From an uncultured Sutterella sp. (GTDB lineage Bacteria; Pseudomonadota; Gammaproteobacteria; Burkholderiales; Burkholderiaceae_F), in NCBI GenBank assembly GCA_934249275.1, contig CAKQKT010000007.1, positions 1 through 35,115 on the forward strand: a stretch of DNA of 35,115 bases, written 5' to 3'. This document shows positions 8,477 through 16,541 of this stretch, piece after piece. Each line of letters begins with the position of its first letter. The stretch's first letter is position 1. The notes beneath the pieces are model-generated. The model saw nothing but the letters and a program-made list of their open reading frames with translations, ran no database searches and was not told where the DNA came from. The position numbers and the translations under genes were made by a program.

Positions 8477-10030
8477 GTGAGCGAGACGCTGCATTGGTGG
8501 AGTCGAAGGCCTGAAACGGCGGGTGCGCTCGCTGCTTTGGGCGCCGGACTCCTTTTCGGAACGGGATTCGATCCGCTCGGCTGGCAATGGGTGTCGCTCC
8601 TTGCCCTGGTCGGATTCTTCCTTGTCTTTGCGGCTCGTCCAACGCCTGCCTGCGCCGCTTTGGCGGGCTACCTATTCGGACTCGGGTGGTTCGTGCCGGG
8701 ACTGTCCTGGACGATGAACTCGATTGCCGTTTACGGACGTCTGCCGTGGACGGTCGCAGCCGCTGCGCTTTTTGTTCTGGGAGCCGTGCTGTCGATTTTC
8801 CCTGCCTTGGCCTGTTGGCTGGCAAAGAAGATCGGCGGAGGCCGGTTGGCTGTGGAACTGCCTGCGCTTGCGGGGCTTTGGACCATTGCAGAATGGCTCC
8901 GAGGCGATGCTCTGGCCAATTTCGGTTGGTTGACGCCCGGGTATGCCGTTGTTGATACGTTGTTTGCCGGATGGGCGCCGCTTGGAGGCATATATGCGGT
9001 TACGCTCGCTCAGCTTCTCTTTGCTGCGCTGGCGGCAGTGGCGCTCAGCTGCAGGCTGGCCTGGCTGGCAGTGCCTGTGATTGGCGCGGCGGTTGTGGCC
9101 TGCATCGGCCAGACTTCCAGAATGCATGCATGGTCGGAGCCATCGGCTTCGGTTGATGTCCGCATCCTTCAGCCGGCGCTTCCGGTGGTGGATGCCTATA
9201 CGCGCGCCAATCCGGCGGAGCGTCTTGCCGCGCTGTTTCCTGATGCCTTCAAGCCCTGGCGGGCTTCCGATCGGCCGCGTCTTCTTCTGACGCCCGAGGG
9301 CATAGTGAACGTGCCTGTCAGTCGTTTGGGCCGTGAAGCAGCCGGCAACCTTGTGCTTTTGCAGGAAAAAGCCGAGGCTCGCGTGCTTTTCAATGGTTTT
9401 CGAAAAGACGGACGGCGTTTCTTCAATACCTCGTTCATTCTTGATGAGGGGCAGATCGTCTACAAGCTTGACAAGCGCGAGCTCGTGCCTTTTGGCGAAT
9501 ATGTCCCGGCCGGCTTCCGTTGGTTCGTCGACATGATCGGTATTCCGATGTCCGATCTGACGAAGGGCGACGAAGTTCAGCCGCTCCTTTCGCTGGGGAG
9601 CGCCGATGCCGGCATTCTCATTTGCTATGAAAATCTTTACGGCAGTGTGGTGCGCTCCTTTTGGCAGTCTCGTTCGCCGGACTTTTTGATTGTTACTTCC
9701 AATCTCGGTTGGTTTGGTCATGCCGTGCTTGGACAGCATCTGACGATGACACGCATGCGTGCGATGGAAAGTGCAAGGCCGATTGTGAGCGTCAGCAATA
9801 CGGGGATGAGCGCAGTCGTCAATTCGAAGGGGGAAGTGGCGCTCATGCTCAAGACTGAAGGCTCTGATTCTGCGACCGTTTCTCTCCTCGGCGCCACGGG
9901 CAGTCCCACGCCCTATGTCCGAACGGGCAATTGGCCTGCCCTGCTCCTTGCGCTAATTCTGGCGTTGAGCGCGATCCCAGGACGCTTAGGGCAGACCAGT
10001 ATTCGAGCGGGTAGAGCAAAGGGCTTATAA
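8477..10030 (+). CDS. lnt: Apolipoprotein N-acyltransferase
   Basis: Inner-membrane enzyme that adds the third acyl chain to the N-terminal cysteine of lipoproteins, using phospholipid as donor. The first 200 or so residues hold several hydrophobic helices, followed by a periplasmic nitrilase domain. The catalytic triad is readable: Glu274 (LLTPEGIV), Lys333 (DKRELVPFGEY) and Cys383 (ILICYENLYG), against E267/K335/C387 in E. coli. A last hydrophobic helix lies near the C terminus. I chose GTG 8477, one base after the ybeX stop, with AAGGA at 8464-8468; another GTG at 8456 would add seven residues. It is 517 residues, the usual size. Its products include Pal, encoded at 26602. Confidence 0.94.
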   Translation: MSETLHWWSRRPETAGALAALGAGLLFGTGFDPLGWQWVSLLALVGFFLVFAARPTPACAALAGYLFGLGWFVPGLSWTMNSIAVYGRLPWTVAAAALFVLGAVLSIFPALACWLAKKIGGGRLAVELPALAGLWTIAEWLRGDALANFGWLTPGYAVVDTLFAGWAPLGGIYAVTLAQLLFAALAAVALSCRLAWLAVPVIGAAVVACIGQTSRMHAWSEPSASVDVRILQPALPVVDAYTRANPAERLAALFPDAFKPWRASDRPRLLLTPEGIVNVPVSRLGREAAGNLVLLQEKAEARVLFNGFRKDGRRFFNTSFILDEGQIVYKLDKRELVPFGEYVPAGFRWFVDMIGIPMSDLTKGDEVQPLLSLGSADAGILICYENLYGSVVRSFWQSRSPDFLIVTSNLGWFGHAVLGQHLTMTRMRAMESARPIVSVSNTGMSAVVNSKGEVALMLKTEGSDSATVSLLGATGSPTPYVRTGNWPALLLALILALSAIPGRLGQTSIRAGRAKGL

Positions 10031-10031
10031 T
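10002..10031 (+). promoter_or_regulatory. Candidate glyQS promoter
   Basis: TATAAT, a perfect -10 element, lies at 10026-10031 across the lnt stop codon. The best -35 is TTCGAG at 10002-10007 with an 18-base spacer, which is poor. Support rests on the -10 and on the change to a separately terminated operon. Confidence 0.4.
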
Positions 10032-10044
10032 TAAATCTTTGGGC

Positions 10045-10110
10045 CTCTTTTCCATAGGAAAGGGGAACTCCCTCATTTTTTGAATCAACAGGCGCCGACA
10101 AGAATCGGCG
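10045..10110 (+). other. Structured leader of glyQS
   Basis: Two stem-loops lie between the candidate promoter and glyQ. CTCTTTTCC (10045-10053) pairs with GGAAAGGGG (10057-10065) around a 3-base loop, using two G-U pairs. CGCCGA (10093-10098) pairs with TCGGCG (10105-10110). A weak alternative hairpin, AGGG (10061-10064) with CCCT (10070-10073), is followed by CATTTTTT and would exclude the first stem. Function is unknown. Confidence 0.4.
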
Positions 10111-10119
10111 GCATAGAGA

Positions 10120-11028
10120 ATGATTACCTTTCAGGAAGTAATCCTGCGCCTGCAGGAATATTGGAACCGTCAGGGCTGTGCTTTGCTGCAACCGATCGAC
10201 TTGGAAGTCGGTGCTGGCACGTCTCACACTGCGACCTTTCTGCGGGCTCTGGGGCCGGAACCCTGGCGTGCCGCCTATGTTCAGCCCTCTCGTCGTCCGA
10301 AGGACGCCCGCTATGGCGAAAATCCGAATCGTTTGCACCAGCATCACCAGTTTCAGGTCGTTCTGAAGCCGGCTCCGACGAACATCGTCGACCTTTATCT
10401 GGGCAGCCTTCGCGCGCTCGGCATCGATACGGAAGTCAACGACATTCGTTTCGTTGAGGACAACTGGGAAAACCCGACGCTGGGCGCCTGGGGCCTTGGT
10501 TGGGAAATCTGGATGAACGGCATGGAAGTGACGCAGTTCACGTACTTCCAGCAGGTCGGCGGTCTTGAGTGCAAGCCGATTACCGGTGAAATCACGTACG
10601 GTCTCGAACGCCTGACGATGTATCTGCAGAATTGCGACAACGTCTTCGACCTCGTCTTTACGACGTGGACCGATCCCGACGGCAAGGAACGCAAGCTTAC
10701 CTACGGCGACGTTTTCCACCAGAACGAAGTCGAACAGTCCATCTACAACTTCGAAGCCAGCGATTGCGAAAAGCTTCTCAAGCAGTTCGACTACTTCGAA
10801 AGCGAAGCAAAGCGCCTGATGGATCTCAATCTGGCTCTGCCCGCCTATGAAATGGTGCTCAAGGCCGGCCATACCTTCAACCTTCTCGACGCCCACGGCG
10901 CCATCTCCGTGACCGAACGCGCCGCCTACATCGCCCGCATTCGCAACATTTCCCGCTCTGTGGCTCAGAGCTACTACGATTCCCGTGAACGTCTGGGCTT
11001 CCCGATGCTCGCCAAGTCCGCGAAATAA
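10120..11028 (+). CDS. glyQ: Glycine-tRNA ligase alpha subunit
   Basis: Catalytic subunit of the bacterial alpha2beta2 class II glycyl-tRNA synthetase, which activates glycine. It opens with [20 protein letters not shown] and continues with the [28 protein letters not shown] and [13 protein letters not shown] segments diagnostic of GlyQ (motif 2 region). The protein is 302 residues, as expected. Its stop shares a base with an ATG, but the real glyS start is 24 bases further on. Codons are strongly biased (GAA over GAG, C-ending), unlike the flanking lnt, which suggests high expression. Confidence 0.97.
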   Translation: MITFQEVILRLQEYWNRQGCALLQPIDLEVGAGTSHTATFLRALGPEPWRAAYVQPSRRPKDARYGENPNRLHQHHQFQVVLKPAPTNIVDLYLGSLRALGIDTEVNDIRFVEDNWENPTLGAWGLGWEIWMNGMEVTQFTYFQQVGGLECKPITGEITYGLERLTMYLQNCDNVFDLVFTTWTDPDGKERKLTYGDVFHQNEVEQSIYNFEASDCEKLLKQFDYFESEAKRLMDLNLALPAYEMVLKAGHTFNLLDAHGAISVTERAAYIARIRNISRSVAQSYYDSRERLGFPMLAKSAK

Positions 11029-11051
11029 TGCGAGTGGAGGAAAAGAAGAAA

Positions 11052-13142
11052 ATGACGAATTTGCTCGTTGAACTGCAAACTGAAGAACTCCCGCCGAAGG
11101 CTCTCGAAAAGCTTTCCGAAGCCTTTGCTGCCGGCGTCGAACAGCATCTCAAGAATCGCGGCTTCCTCGCCGAAGGATCCGTCACCACGGCTTACGGCTC
11201 TCCGCGCCGCCTTGCCGTGCACATCACGAACGTCCTTGAAAAGAGCCCTGATGAAGCCTTTACTCAGAAGCTCGTTCCGGTGCGCGTTGGCATTGCCGCC
11301 GACGGTTCCGCCACGCCGGCTCTCGTCAAGAAGATGAATGCTCTGGGCATTGCGTGCGATCTGGCTGATCTCAAGCGTGTCAACGACGGCAAGAACGAAC
11401 AGCTCGTCTTTGAAGGCGTTCGCCCGGGCATTGCGCTCGCTGAAGGTCTTCAGACTGCTCTGGATGCCGCCGTCAAGAATCTCCCGATTCCGAAGGTCAT
11501 GACCTATCAGCTCGCCGACGGCAAAACGACGGTTTCCTTCGTGCGCCCGGTCAAGCACCTCACCGCTCTCTACGGCGACACGGTTGTTCCGGTCAAGCTT
11601 TTCGGCCTTGATGCCGATCGCATCACGCGTGGCCATCGTTTCCATACGACGGAACCGGTTAAGCTTTCCTGCGCCGACGCTTACGATGCAGAGCTCAAGG
11701 CAGCCAAGGTTATGCCCTGCTTTGCCGAACGCCGTGAACTTCTTCGCAAGCTTCTTACGGAGCGCGCCGCTCAGATCGGCGGCACGGTCATCATGCCTGA
11801 AGACCTGCTCAACGAAGTGACTGCTCTTACCGAATGGCCGGTCATTTATGAAAGCGAGTTCGAAGAAGAGTTCCTCGCTGTTCCGGAAGAATGCCTCATC
11901 CTCACGATGCAGCTCAATCAGAAGTACTTCGCGCTTCGTGACGCCGAAGGCCGTCTGATGAACCGCTTCCTCCTTGTCTCCCAACTCGAAGCCAAGGACG
12001 GCGGCGCCGCCATTTCCGCAGGTAATGCCCGCGTTGTGCGCGCTCGTCTTGCCGACGCCAAGTTCTTCTACGATCAGGACCGTCAGGAAAAGCTCGAAAC
12101 CCGTGTCGACGGTCTCAAGCATGTTGTTTATCACAACAAGCTCGGCAGCCAGGCCGAACGCATGCTTCGCGTCAAGACGATGGCCGGCTTCTTTGCCGAT
12201 CTGATTGGTGCCGATCGTGCCAAGGCTGAACGTGCCGCCATGCTTGCCAAGGCTGACCTTCGCACGCTGATGGTCGGTGAGTTCCCGGAACTTCAGGGCA
12301 TCATGGGCGAGTACTACGCCAAGTACGACGGCGAAGCCGAGGAAGTGGCGCTTGCCATTCGCGAGCACTACCAGCCGCGCTATGCCGGCGACGCCCTGCC
12401 GTCCACGCCGGTGAGCCTTGCTTGCGCTCTCGCTGACAAGATGGAAACCCTTGTTGGTCTCTTCGGCATCGGCCAGATGCCGACCGGTGAAAAGGATCCG
12501 TTCGCACTTCGCCGCCATGCTCTTGGCGTGCTTCGCATGCTCATTGAAAAGGCTCTGCCGGTCAGCCTCAATACGCTGATTGATGCTGCTTGGGAAGCCG
12601 AAAAGACCGTTCCGGGCGTGAGCGATCATCGTGAAGAACTCCGCCAGTTCTTCCAGGATCGCCTCCGCGTCATGCTTCGCGATGCCGGCTACACCACGCT
12701 TGAAGTGGATGCCGTGCTTGCTCTGAACCCTGAAAAGCTTGACGAACTTCCGAAGCGTCTTGCTGCCGTCCGCGCCTTCATGGCTCTGCCGGAAGCCGAG
12801 GCTTTGACCGCTGCCAACAAGCGCATCGGCAACATTCTCAAGAAGATCGAAGGTGAAGTTCCGACGGTCGTCAACGAAGCTCTTTTTGTTGAAGATGCTG
12901 AAAAGCAGCTTTTTGCTGCCATCAACGATGTTGAACCCAAGGCCATGAAGTGCTTTGCCGCAGGCGAATACGAGCAGATGCTCGCGACGCTCGCGGTGCT
13001 TCGCGGTCCGGTCGACAACTTCTTCGACAACGTCATGGTCAACGCCGAAGATCCGGCCCTGCGCGCTACGCGTCAGGCTCTTCTCAAGCGTCTCTATGAC
13101 GTCATGAACAAGGTTGCTGAAGTCGCTCGTCTCGCCAAGTAA
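11052..13142 (+). CDS. glyS: Glycine-tRNA ligase beta subunit
   Basis: The beta subunit binds and positions tRNA-Gly and completes the alpha2beta2 enzyme with GlyQ. The N terminus MTNLLVELQTEELPPKALEK in this frame matches the family start, so ATG 11052 is preferred over the earlier in-frame ATG at 11028; GGAGG lies at 11036-11040. An HD-like domain is found in the middle and a DALR-type anticodon-binding domain at the C terminus (about residues 580-690). It is 696 residues, against 689 in E. coli. A strong terminator follows at 13184. In related Burkholderiales gmhB often follows glyS, but here it is absent. Confidence 0.96.
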   Translation: MTNLLVELQTEELPPKALEKLSEAFAAGVEQHLKNRGFLAEGSVTTAYGSPRRLAVHITNVLEKSPDEAFTQKLVPVRVGIAADGSATPALVKKMNALGIACDLADLKRVNDGKNEQLVFEGVRPGIALAEGLQTALDAAVKNLPIPKVMTYQLADGKTTVSFVRPVKHLTALYGDTVVPVKLFGLDADRITRGHRFHTTEPVKLSCADAYDAELKAAKVMPCFAERRELLRKLLTERAAQIGGTVIMPEDLLNEVTALTEWPVIYESEFEEEFLAVPEECLILTMQLNQKYFALRDAEGRLMNRFLLVSQLEAKDGGAAISAGNARVVRARLADAKFFYDQDRQEKLETRVDGLKHVVYHNKLGSQAERMLRVKTMAGFFADLIGADRAKAERAAMLAKADLRTLMVGEFPELQGIMGEYYAKYDGEAEEVALAIREHYQPRYAGDALPSTPVSLACALADKMETLVGLFGIGQMPTGEKDPFALRRHALGVLRMLIEKALPVSLNTLIDAAWEAEKTVPGVSDHREELRQFFQDRLRVMLRDAGYTTLEVDAVLALNPEKLDELPKRLAAVRAFMALPEAEALTAANKRIGNILKKIEGEVPTVVNEALFVEDAEKQLFAAINDVEPKAMKCFAAGEYEQMLATLAVLRGPVDNFFDNVMVNAEDPALRATRQALLKRLYDVMNKVAEVARLAK

Positions 13143-13183
13143 GCGAACCGCACTCAATCGGTCTTTTAAAGGCCGTTGAACAG

Positions 13184-13224
13184 GGATCCAAAACGGTATG
13201 ATTTCGTTTTGGATCCTTTTTTTT
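13184..13224 (+). terminator. Rho-independent terminator of glyQS
   Basis: GGATCCAAAACG (13184-13195) pairs perfectly over 12 bp with CGTTTTGGATCC (13205-13216) around a 9-base loop. Eight T residues follow at 13217-13224. Confidence 0.95.
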
Positions 13225-13252
13225 ATCCGGTTTCCATGCCGGACGTGCCGAT

Positions 13253-13975
13253 ATGAACCTTCTCCGAGGCTGGCTCTTCTACCTTGTTCTGAGCCTTTCA
13301 ATTCTCATCCTTACGGTCTGTGTGCTTGGCACGGCGCCGTTTACGAGCGTGAAGTGGCGTTACGAAACCATCTGTCGGCCGTGGGCCAGGCTTGTGCTTG
13401 TTTGGCTGCGCGTTATTTGCGGCATCAAGCTCGAAATGAAGGGCTTGGACAAGCTTCCGTCTGCAGATACGCAGGCGGTTGTGTTGATGAAGCATCAGTC
13501 CGCCTGGGATCCGTTCTGGCTCGGTGCCTTTTTGCCTGCACCTGCGTGCTTCCTCTACAAGCGCTCCATCAACTGGATTCCGTTCCTTGGCTGGGTGGTC
13601 TGTGCCATGGACATGCTTGCCGTTGATCGAAGCAAGGGACGTTCCGCCTTTGAATCCTTTATGAAAAAGGGGCCTGAAAAGCTTCGCGAAGGCTTCTGGA
13701 TCACCCTTTTCCCAGAAGGTACTCGAGTCCCGCCCGGAGAACATGTGCGCTACAAGACAGGCGGCGCCCGCTTTGCTTGCCATACCGGAACGCCCATCGT
13801 GCCGATTTGTCACAATGCCGGCCATTGCTGGCCGAAAAACTCCATTGCAAAGTATCCGGGAACAATCACGGTGAGTGTCGGCCCCGTCATTGAAACAAAG
13901 GGCCGGGAGCCGCATGAGGTGACGGCTGAAGTCGAGAAGTGGATCGAGACTGAGCAGGCGCGAATCGATGCCTAG
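13253..13975 (+). CDS. plsC: 1-acyl-sn-glycerol-3-phosphate acyltransferase family protein
   Basis: Membrane-bound acyltransferase that acylates lysophosphatidic acid to phosphatidic acid in phospholipid synthesis. The catalytic HX4D motif is HQSAWD at residues 81-86, and the acceptor-binding motif is FPEGTR at 153-158. The first 35 residues are strongly hydrophobic (LVLSLSILILTVCVLGTAPF), giving a membrane anchor. It has 240 residues, typical of the family. The ribosome-binding site is weak. Its last bases overlap the ygjP start. The specific substrate is by family; other acceptors are possible because bacteria often carry several PlsC-like proteins. Confidence 0.88.
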   Translation: MNLLRGWLFYLVLSLSILILTVCVLGTAPFTSVKWRYETICRPWARLVLVWLRVICGIKLEMKGLDKLPSADTQAVVLMKHQSAWDPFWLGAFLPAPACFLYKRSINWIPFLGWVVCAMDMLAVDRSKGRSAFESFMKKGPEKLREGFWITLFPEGTRVPPGEHVRYKTGGARFACHTGTPIVPICHNAGHCWPKNSIAKYPGTITVSVGPVIETKGREPHEVTAEVEKWIETEQARIDA

Positions 13976-14762
13976 CCGTTTTGAACGCTTTTTTATAAGC
14001 GCATCCCAAAAGCGCATTGTGTTCGAAGAGAATGGCGGGCAGATTGAATATCTTCTGAAGCCTTCTCGACGGTGCAAGCGGCGCATCATTCTTCGCTATG
14101 ACGAAAAGCTTGAGCTTCCGGTTCTGACAGTGCCTTATGGTGCTGTCGATCTTCAGCAGGCGGATGAATTCGTTCAAGAGAAGCAGGATTACATTCGGCG
14201 TCAGCGCGATCAGGTGCAGCGGCGTGCGCAATTGCGGGAGAACTTGTACAGGAATGTTCAAGGTTCTGGCGGGGTTGTCTTGTACCGCGGAGAATTAAGT
14301 CCCTTGCTTCCGGATCCCGAGGCGAGAAAGTCTTATGTCGAGAGGCGAAATGATGCCTGGAATCTTCGTCCTGCGATTTCTCCGGATCGTTCTGAAACCG
14401 AGTTCAATATGGCCATGCTTGCTCTCTTAAAGGGGCAGGCCAAGGTTGTGCTGGGGGAGCTTATGGAGGCGTTTCGCGGGAGAGCAAGAGTCTGGCCTGC
14501 TTCGTGGAGACTTTCAAGCGCCAGGACGCGCTGGGGATGTTGTACTGCGCGGGACACGATTCGCCTTTCTTGGAGACTGATCTTTCTGGACGATGAAATC
14601 TCTTCCTACGTGATTGCTCACGAGCTGGCGCATCTCGTGCATCTCAATCATTCGAAGGCATTTTGGGAGGAGGTGGAGAGGCTTTGCCCGAACTGGCGCG
14701 CTTTGCGCGCCAAGCTCAAGGCTGTAGGGCAACTGCCCGACTTTGAGAAAGCCGGGCAGTGA
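13968..14762 (+). CDS. YgjP/WLM-type zinc metallopeptidase-like protein
   Basis: Member of the YgjP (DUF45, M48-like) family. The zinc site is HELAH at residues 218-222, followed by His225 and His228 in HLNHSKAFW. The upstream GCCTARDTIRLSWRLIFL strand is also typical. E. coli YgjP has been reported to hydrolyse UTP, and others are presumed peptidases, so the substrate here is open. It has no signal peptide and is likely cytoplasmic. It is 264 residues. The ATG overlaps the plsC stop by eight bases, so translation is probably coupled. Its TGA lies only three bases from the convergent rsmA stop. A 12-bp hairpin with one mismatch sits within its final codons. Confidence 0.85.
   Translation: MPSRFERFFISASQKRIVFEENGGQIEYLLKPSRRCKRRIILRYDEKLELPVLTVPYGAVDLQQADEFVQEKQDYIRRQRDQVQRRAQLRENLYRNVQGSGGVVLYRGELSPLLPDPEARKSYVERRNDAWNLRPAISPDRSETEFNMAMLALLKGQAKVVLGELMEAFRGRARVWPASWRLSSARTRWGCCTARDTIRLSWRLIFLDDEISSYVIAHELAHLVHLNHSKAFWEEVERLCPNWRALRAKLKAVGQLPDFEKAGQ
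14733..14759. repeat. Hairpin at the ygjP/rsmA convergence
   Basis: CTGCCCGACTTT (14733-14744) pairs with AAAGCCGGGCAG (14748-14759) around a GAG loop, with one A-C mismatch. It lies in the last codons of ygjP and faces rsmA on the other strand. Neither strand shows a T-run, so it is not a standard terminator, but no other candidate exists between these convergent genes. Confidence 0.5.
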
Positions 14763-14765
14763 GAG

Positions 14766-15581
14766 TTAGACGGCGTCAACGTGATGCGGCAGCCGGGCAG
14801 CTTCGCGTGCAAGGCACACGAACGCTGCTACGTCGAGTGTTTCGGCGCGGGCGGCGGGATTGACCCCTGCGCGTTCGATCGCGGCATCGTCCATGAGTGT
14901 GGAAAGAGCGTTGCGCAGTGTCTTGCGTCGCTGCTGGAAGGCGAGAGCGACCACTTGGGAGAAGATCTCCATGTCGACTTCGGGAAGCGATTCGACAGGG
15001 CGCGGGACCATGCGAACAATCGAGGACGTAACCTTGGGCGGCGGGACAAAGGCGCCGGGCGGCACGTCGAAGAGCTTGTGCATGACGTAACGGTACTGAA
15101 GCATCACGCTCAGACGGCCGTAGGTCTTGCTGCCGGGTTCTGCGACCATGCGGTCGACCACTTCGCGCTGAAGCATGAAGTGCTGGTCGATGACGCGGTC
15201 TGCGGCGCTCATAAGCGCAAAGAGAAGCGGCGACGAAATGTTGTAGGGCAGATTGCCGATGATGCGAAGACGGCGATTTTCGAGAACCGTCGTCCAGTCG
15301 AGCTTCAGCGCGTCGGCTTCAATGAGCGTCAGCTCATCAGGAGAGAACTGTTCGCGCAGGAACTGCGCCAAATCGCGGTCGATTTCAACGGCAGCCTCAT
15401 GACCGGCGCAGGCGATGACTTCGCGCGTAAGCGCAGCCTGACCCGGGCCGATTTCAATAAGAGCGTCGCCCGGCTTGGGGTCGATGCCGCGCACGATGCG
15501 CTCGATCCAGTGGCGGTCATGAAGGAAGTTCTGACCGAAGCGTTTGCGGGCTTTGTGCCCTTCAAGCCATTCTTGTTTCAC
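14766..15581 (-). CDS. rsmA: 16S rRNA (adenine1518/1519-N6) dimethyltransferase
   Basis: RsmA (KsgA) dimethylates two adjacent adenines in helix 45 of 16S rRNA during late small-subunit assembly. The N terminus carries RKRFGQNFLHD, motif I is IEIGPGQAALT near residues 42-52, and motif IV is IIGNLPYNISSPLLF near 111-125. It is 271 residues, the usual length. The start is GTG at 15581 and overlaps the end of pdxA by 20 bases, which suggests translational coupling. It is the last gene of lptD-surA-pdxA-rsmA. Confidence 0.95.
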   Translation of the reverse strand: MKQEWLEGHKARKRFGQNFLHDRHWIERIVRGIDPKPGDALIEIGPGQAALTREVIACAGHEAAVEIDRDLAQFLREQFSPDELTLIEADALKLDWTTVLENRRLRIIGNLPYNISSPLLFALMSAADRVIDQHFMLQREVVDRMVAEPGSKTYGRLSVMLQYRYVMHKLFDVPPGAFVPPPKVTSSIVRMVPRPVESLPEVDMEIFSQVVALAFQQRRKTLRNALSTLMDDAAIERAGVNPAARAETLDVAAFVCLAREAARLPHHVDAV

Positions 15582-16533
15582 GGTTCTTGGATAAAAAGTG
15601 TGCGAGTTGGAGGGCGGAAAGCATGCTCGTGTGGTCCGCTTTGCCTTGCCCGGCTATGTCGAGCGCGGTTCCGTGGTCGACCGAGGTTCGGATATAGGGA
15701 AGCCCCAGCGTTACGTTGACGCCCTCGGCAAAACCTACGTGCTTGAGAACCGGCAGTCCCTGATCATGATACATGCAGAGCACGGCATCGTAGCGATTCC
15801 AGTGGCCGGGCACGAAAGCCGTGTCGGCAGGCACCGGGCCGTCGGTCAGGATGCCGCGGTTTCGGGCGCGTTCAAGCGCCGGAATGATGGTGTCGATCTC
15901 CTCATGTCCGATGTGACCGTTTTCTCCTGCGTGAGGATTGAGACCGGTGACGAGAATGCGGGGAGAGGCAAAGCCGTAGTCGCGCACGAGCGCTTTGTGA
16001 AGCGTGTCGAGCACTTCGTCAAGCAGTTCGCCTGTGATCGCCTCAGAGAGCTTGGCAATCGGAAGATGAGTCGTTGCAAGAGCGACCTTCATGGCATCCG
16101 TTCGGGCATTCGAAGTGAGCAGCATGACGACTCGCCTGACGTGACACAGGTCCTGAAAGAACTCTGTATGCCCCGTAAAAGGCGTGCCGGATTCGATGAT
16201 GATGCTTTTCTGGACGGGAGCTGTGACGATGGCATTCCAGTCGCCTGATGCGGCGCCGTCATGTGCCGTGCGCAGAATGTCGAGCACATAGCCGGCATTG
16301 CGCACGTCGAGCCTGCCCGGCAGAGCAGGGGCTCGAAGCGGCACATGGCGGATCGTGACGTGATCAGGCAGAGGCCAGCGAATTCCGAGGCGTTTGGCCT
16401 CGGATTCAAGCAACGTACGGTCGCCGATCAGGACGATCGGATCGGATACGATGGCGGCGGCTTTGAGCGAGACTTCCGGTCCAATGCCGGCGGGCTCGCC
16501 AGTTGTGATGGCAACGGACCGGGGTTCAGTCAT
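15562..16533 (-). CDS. pdxA: 4-hydroxythreonine-4-phosphate dehydrogenase
   Basis: NAD-dependent enzyme of the DXP-dependent pyridoxal phosphate pathway. It opens with the family pattern ITTGEPAGIGPEVSLKAA. Metal- and substrate-binding histidines are visible in TPFTGHTEFF, GLNPHAGENGHIGHEE and MYHDQGLPVLKHVGF, with the C-terminal TSVDHGTALDIAGQGKAD segment. At 323 residues it is close to E. coli PdxA (329). The ATG lies eight bases after the surA stop, on the same transcript. The placement between surA and rsmA is conserved widely in gamma- and betaproteobacteria. Confidence 0.96.
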   Translation of the reverse strand: MTEPRSVAITTGEPAGIGPEVSLKAAAIVSDPIVLIGDRTLLESEAKRLGIRWPLPDHVTIRHVPLRAPALPGRLDVRNAGYVLDILRTAHDGAASGDWNAIVTAPVQKSIIIESGTPFTGHTEFFQDLCHVRRVVMLLTSNARTDAMKVALATTHLPIAKLSEAITGELLDEVLDTLHKALVRDYGFASPRILVTGLNPHAGENGHIGHEEIDTIIPALERARNRGILTDGPVPADTAFVPGHWNRYDAVLCMYHDQGLPVLKHVGFAEGVNVTLGLPYIRTSVDHGTALDIAGQGKADHTSMLSALQLAHFLSKNRETRMA

Positions 16534-16541
16534 GGCGGATC

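Noticed and set aside
10974..13301. 775-codon open frame on the minus strand opposite glyS
   Set aside because: In codon register with glyS, lacks any recognisable domain, and is explained by avoidance of TTA/CTA/TCA codons in a highly biased gene.
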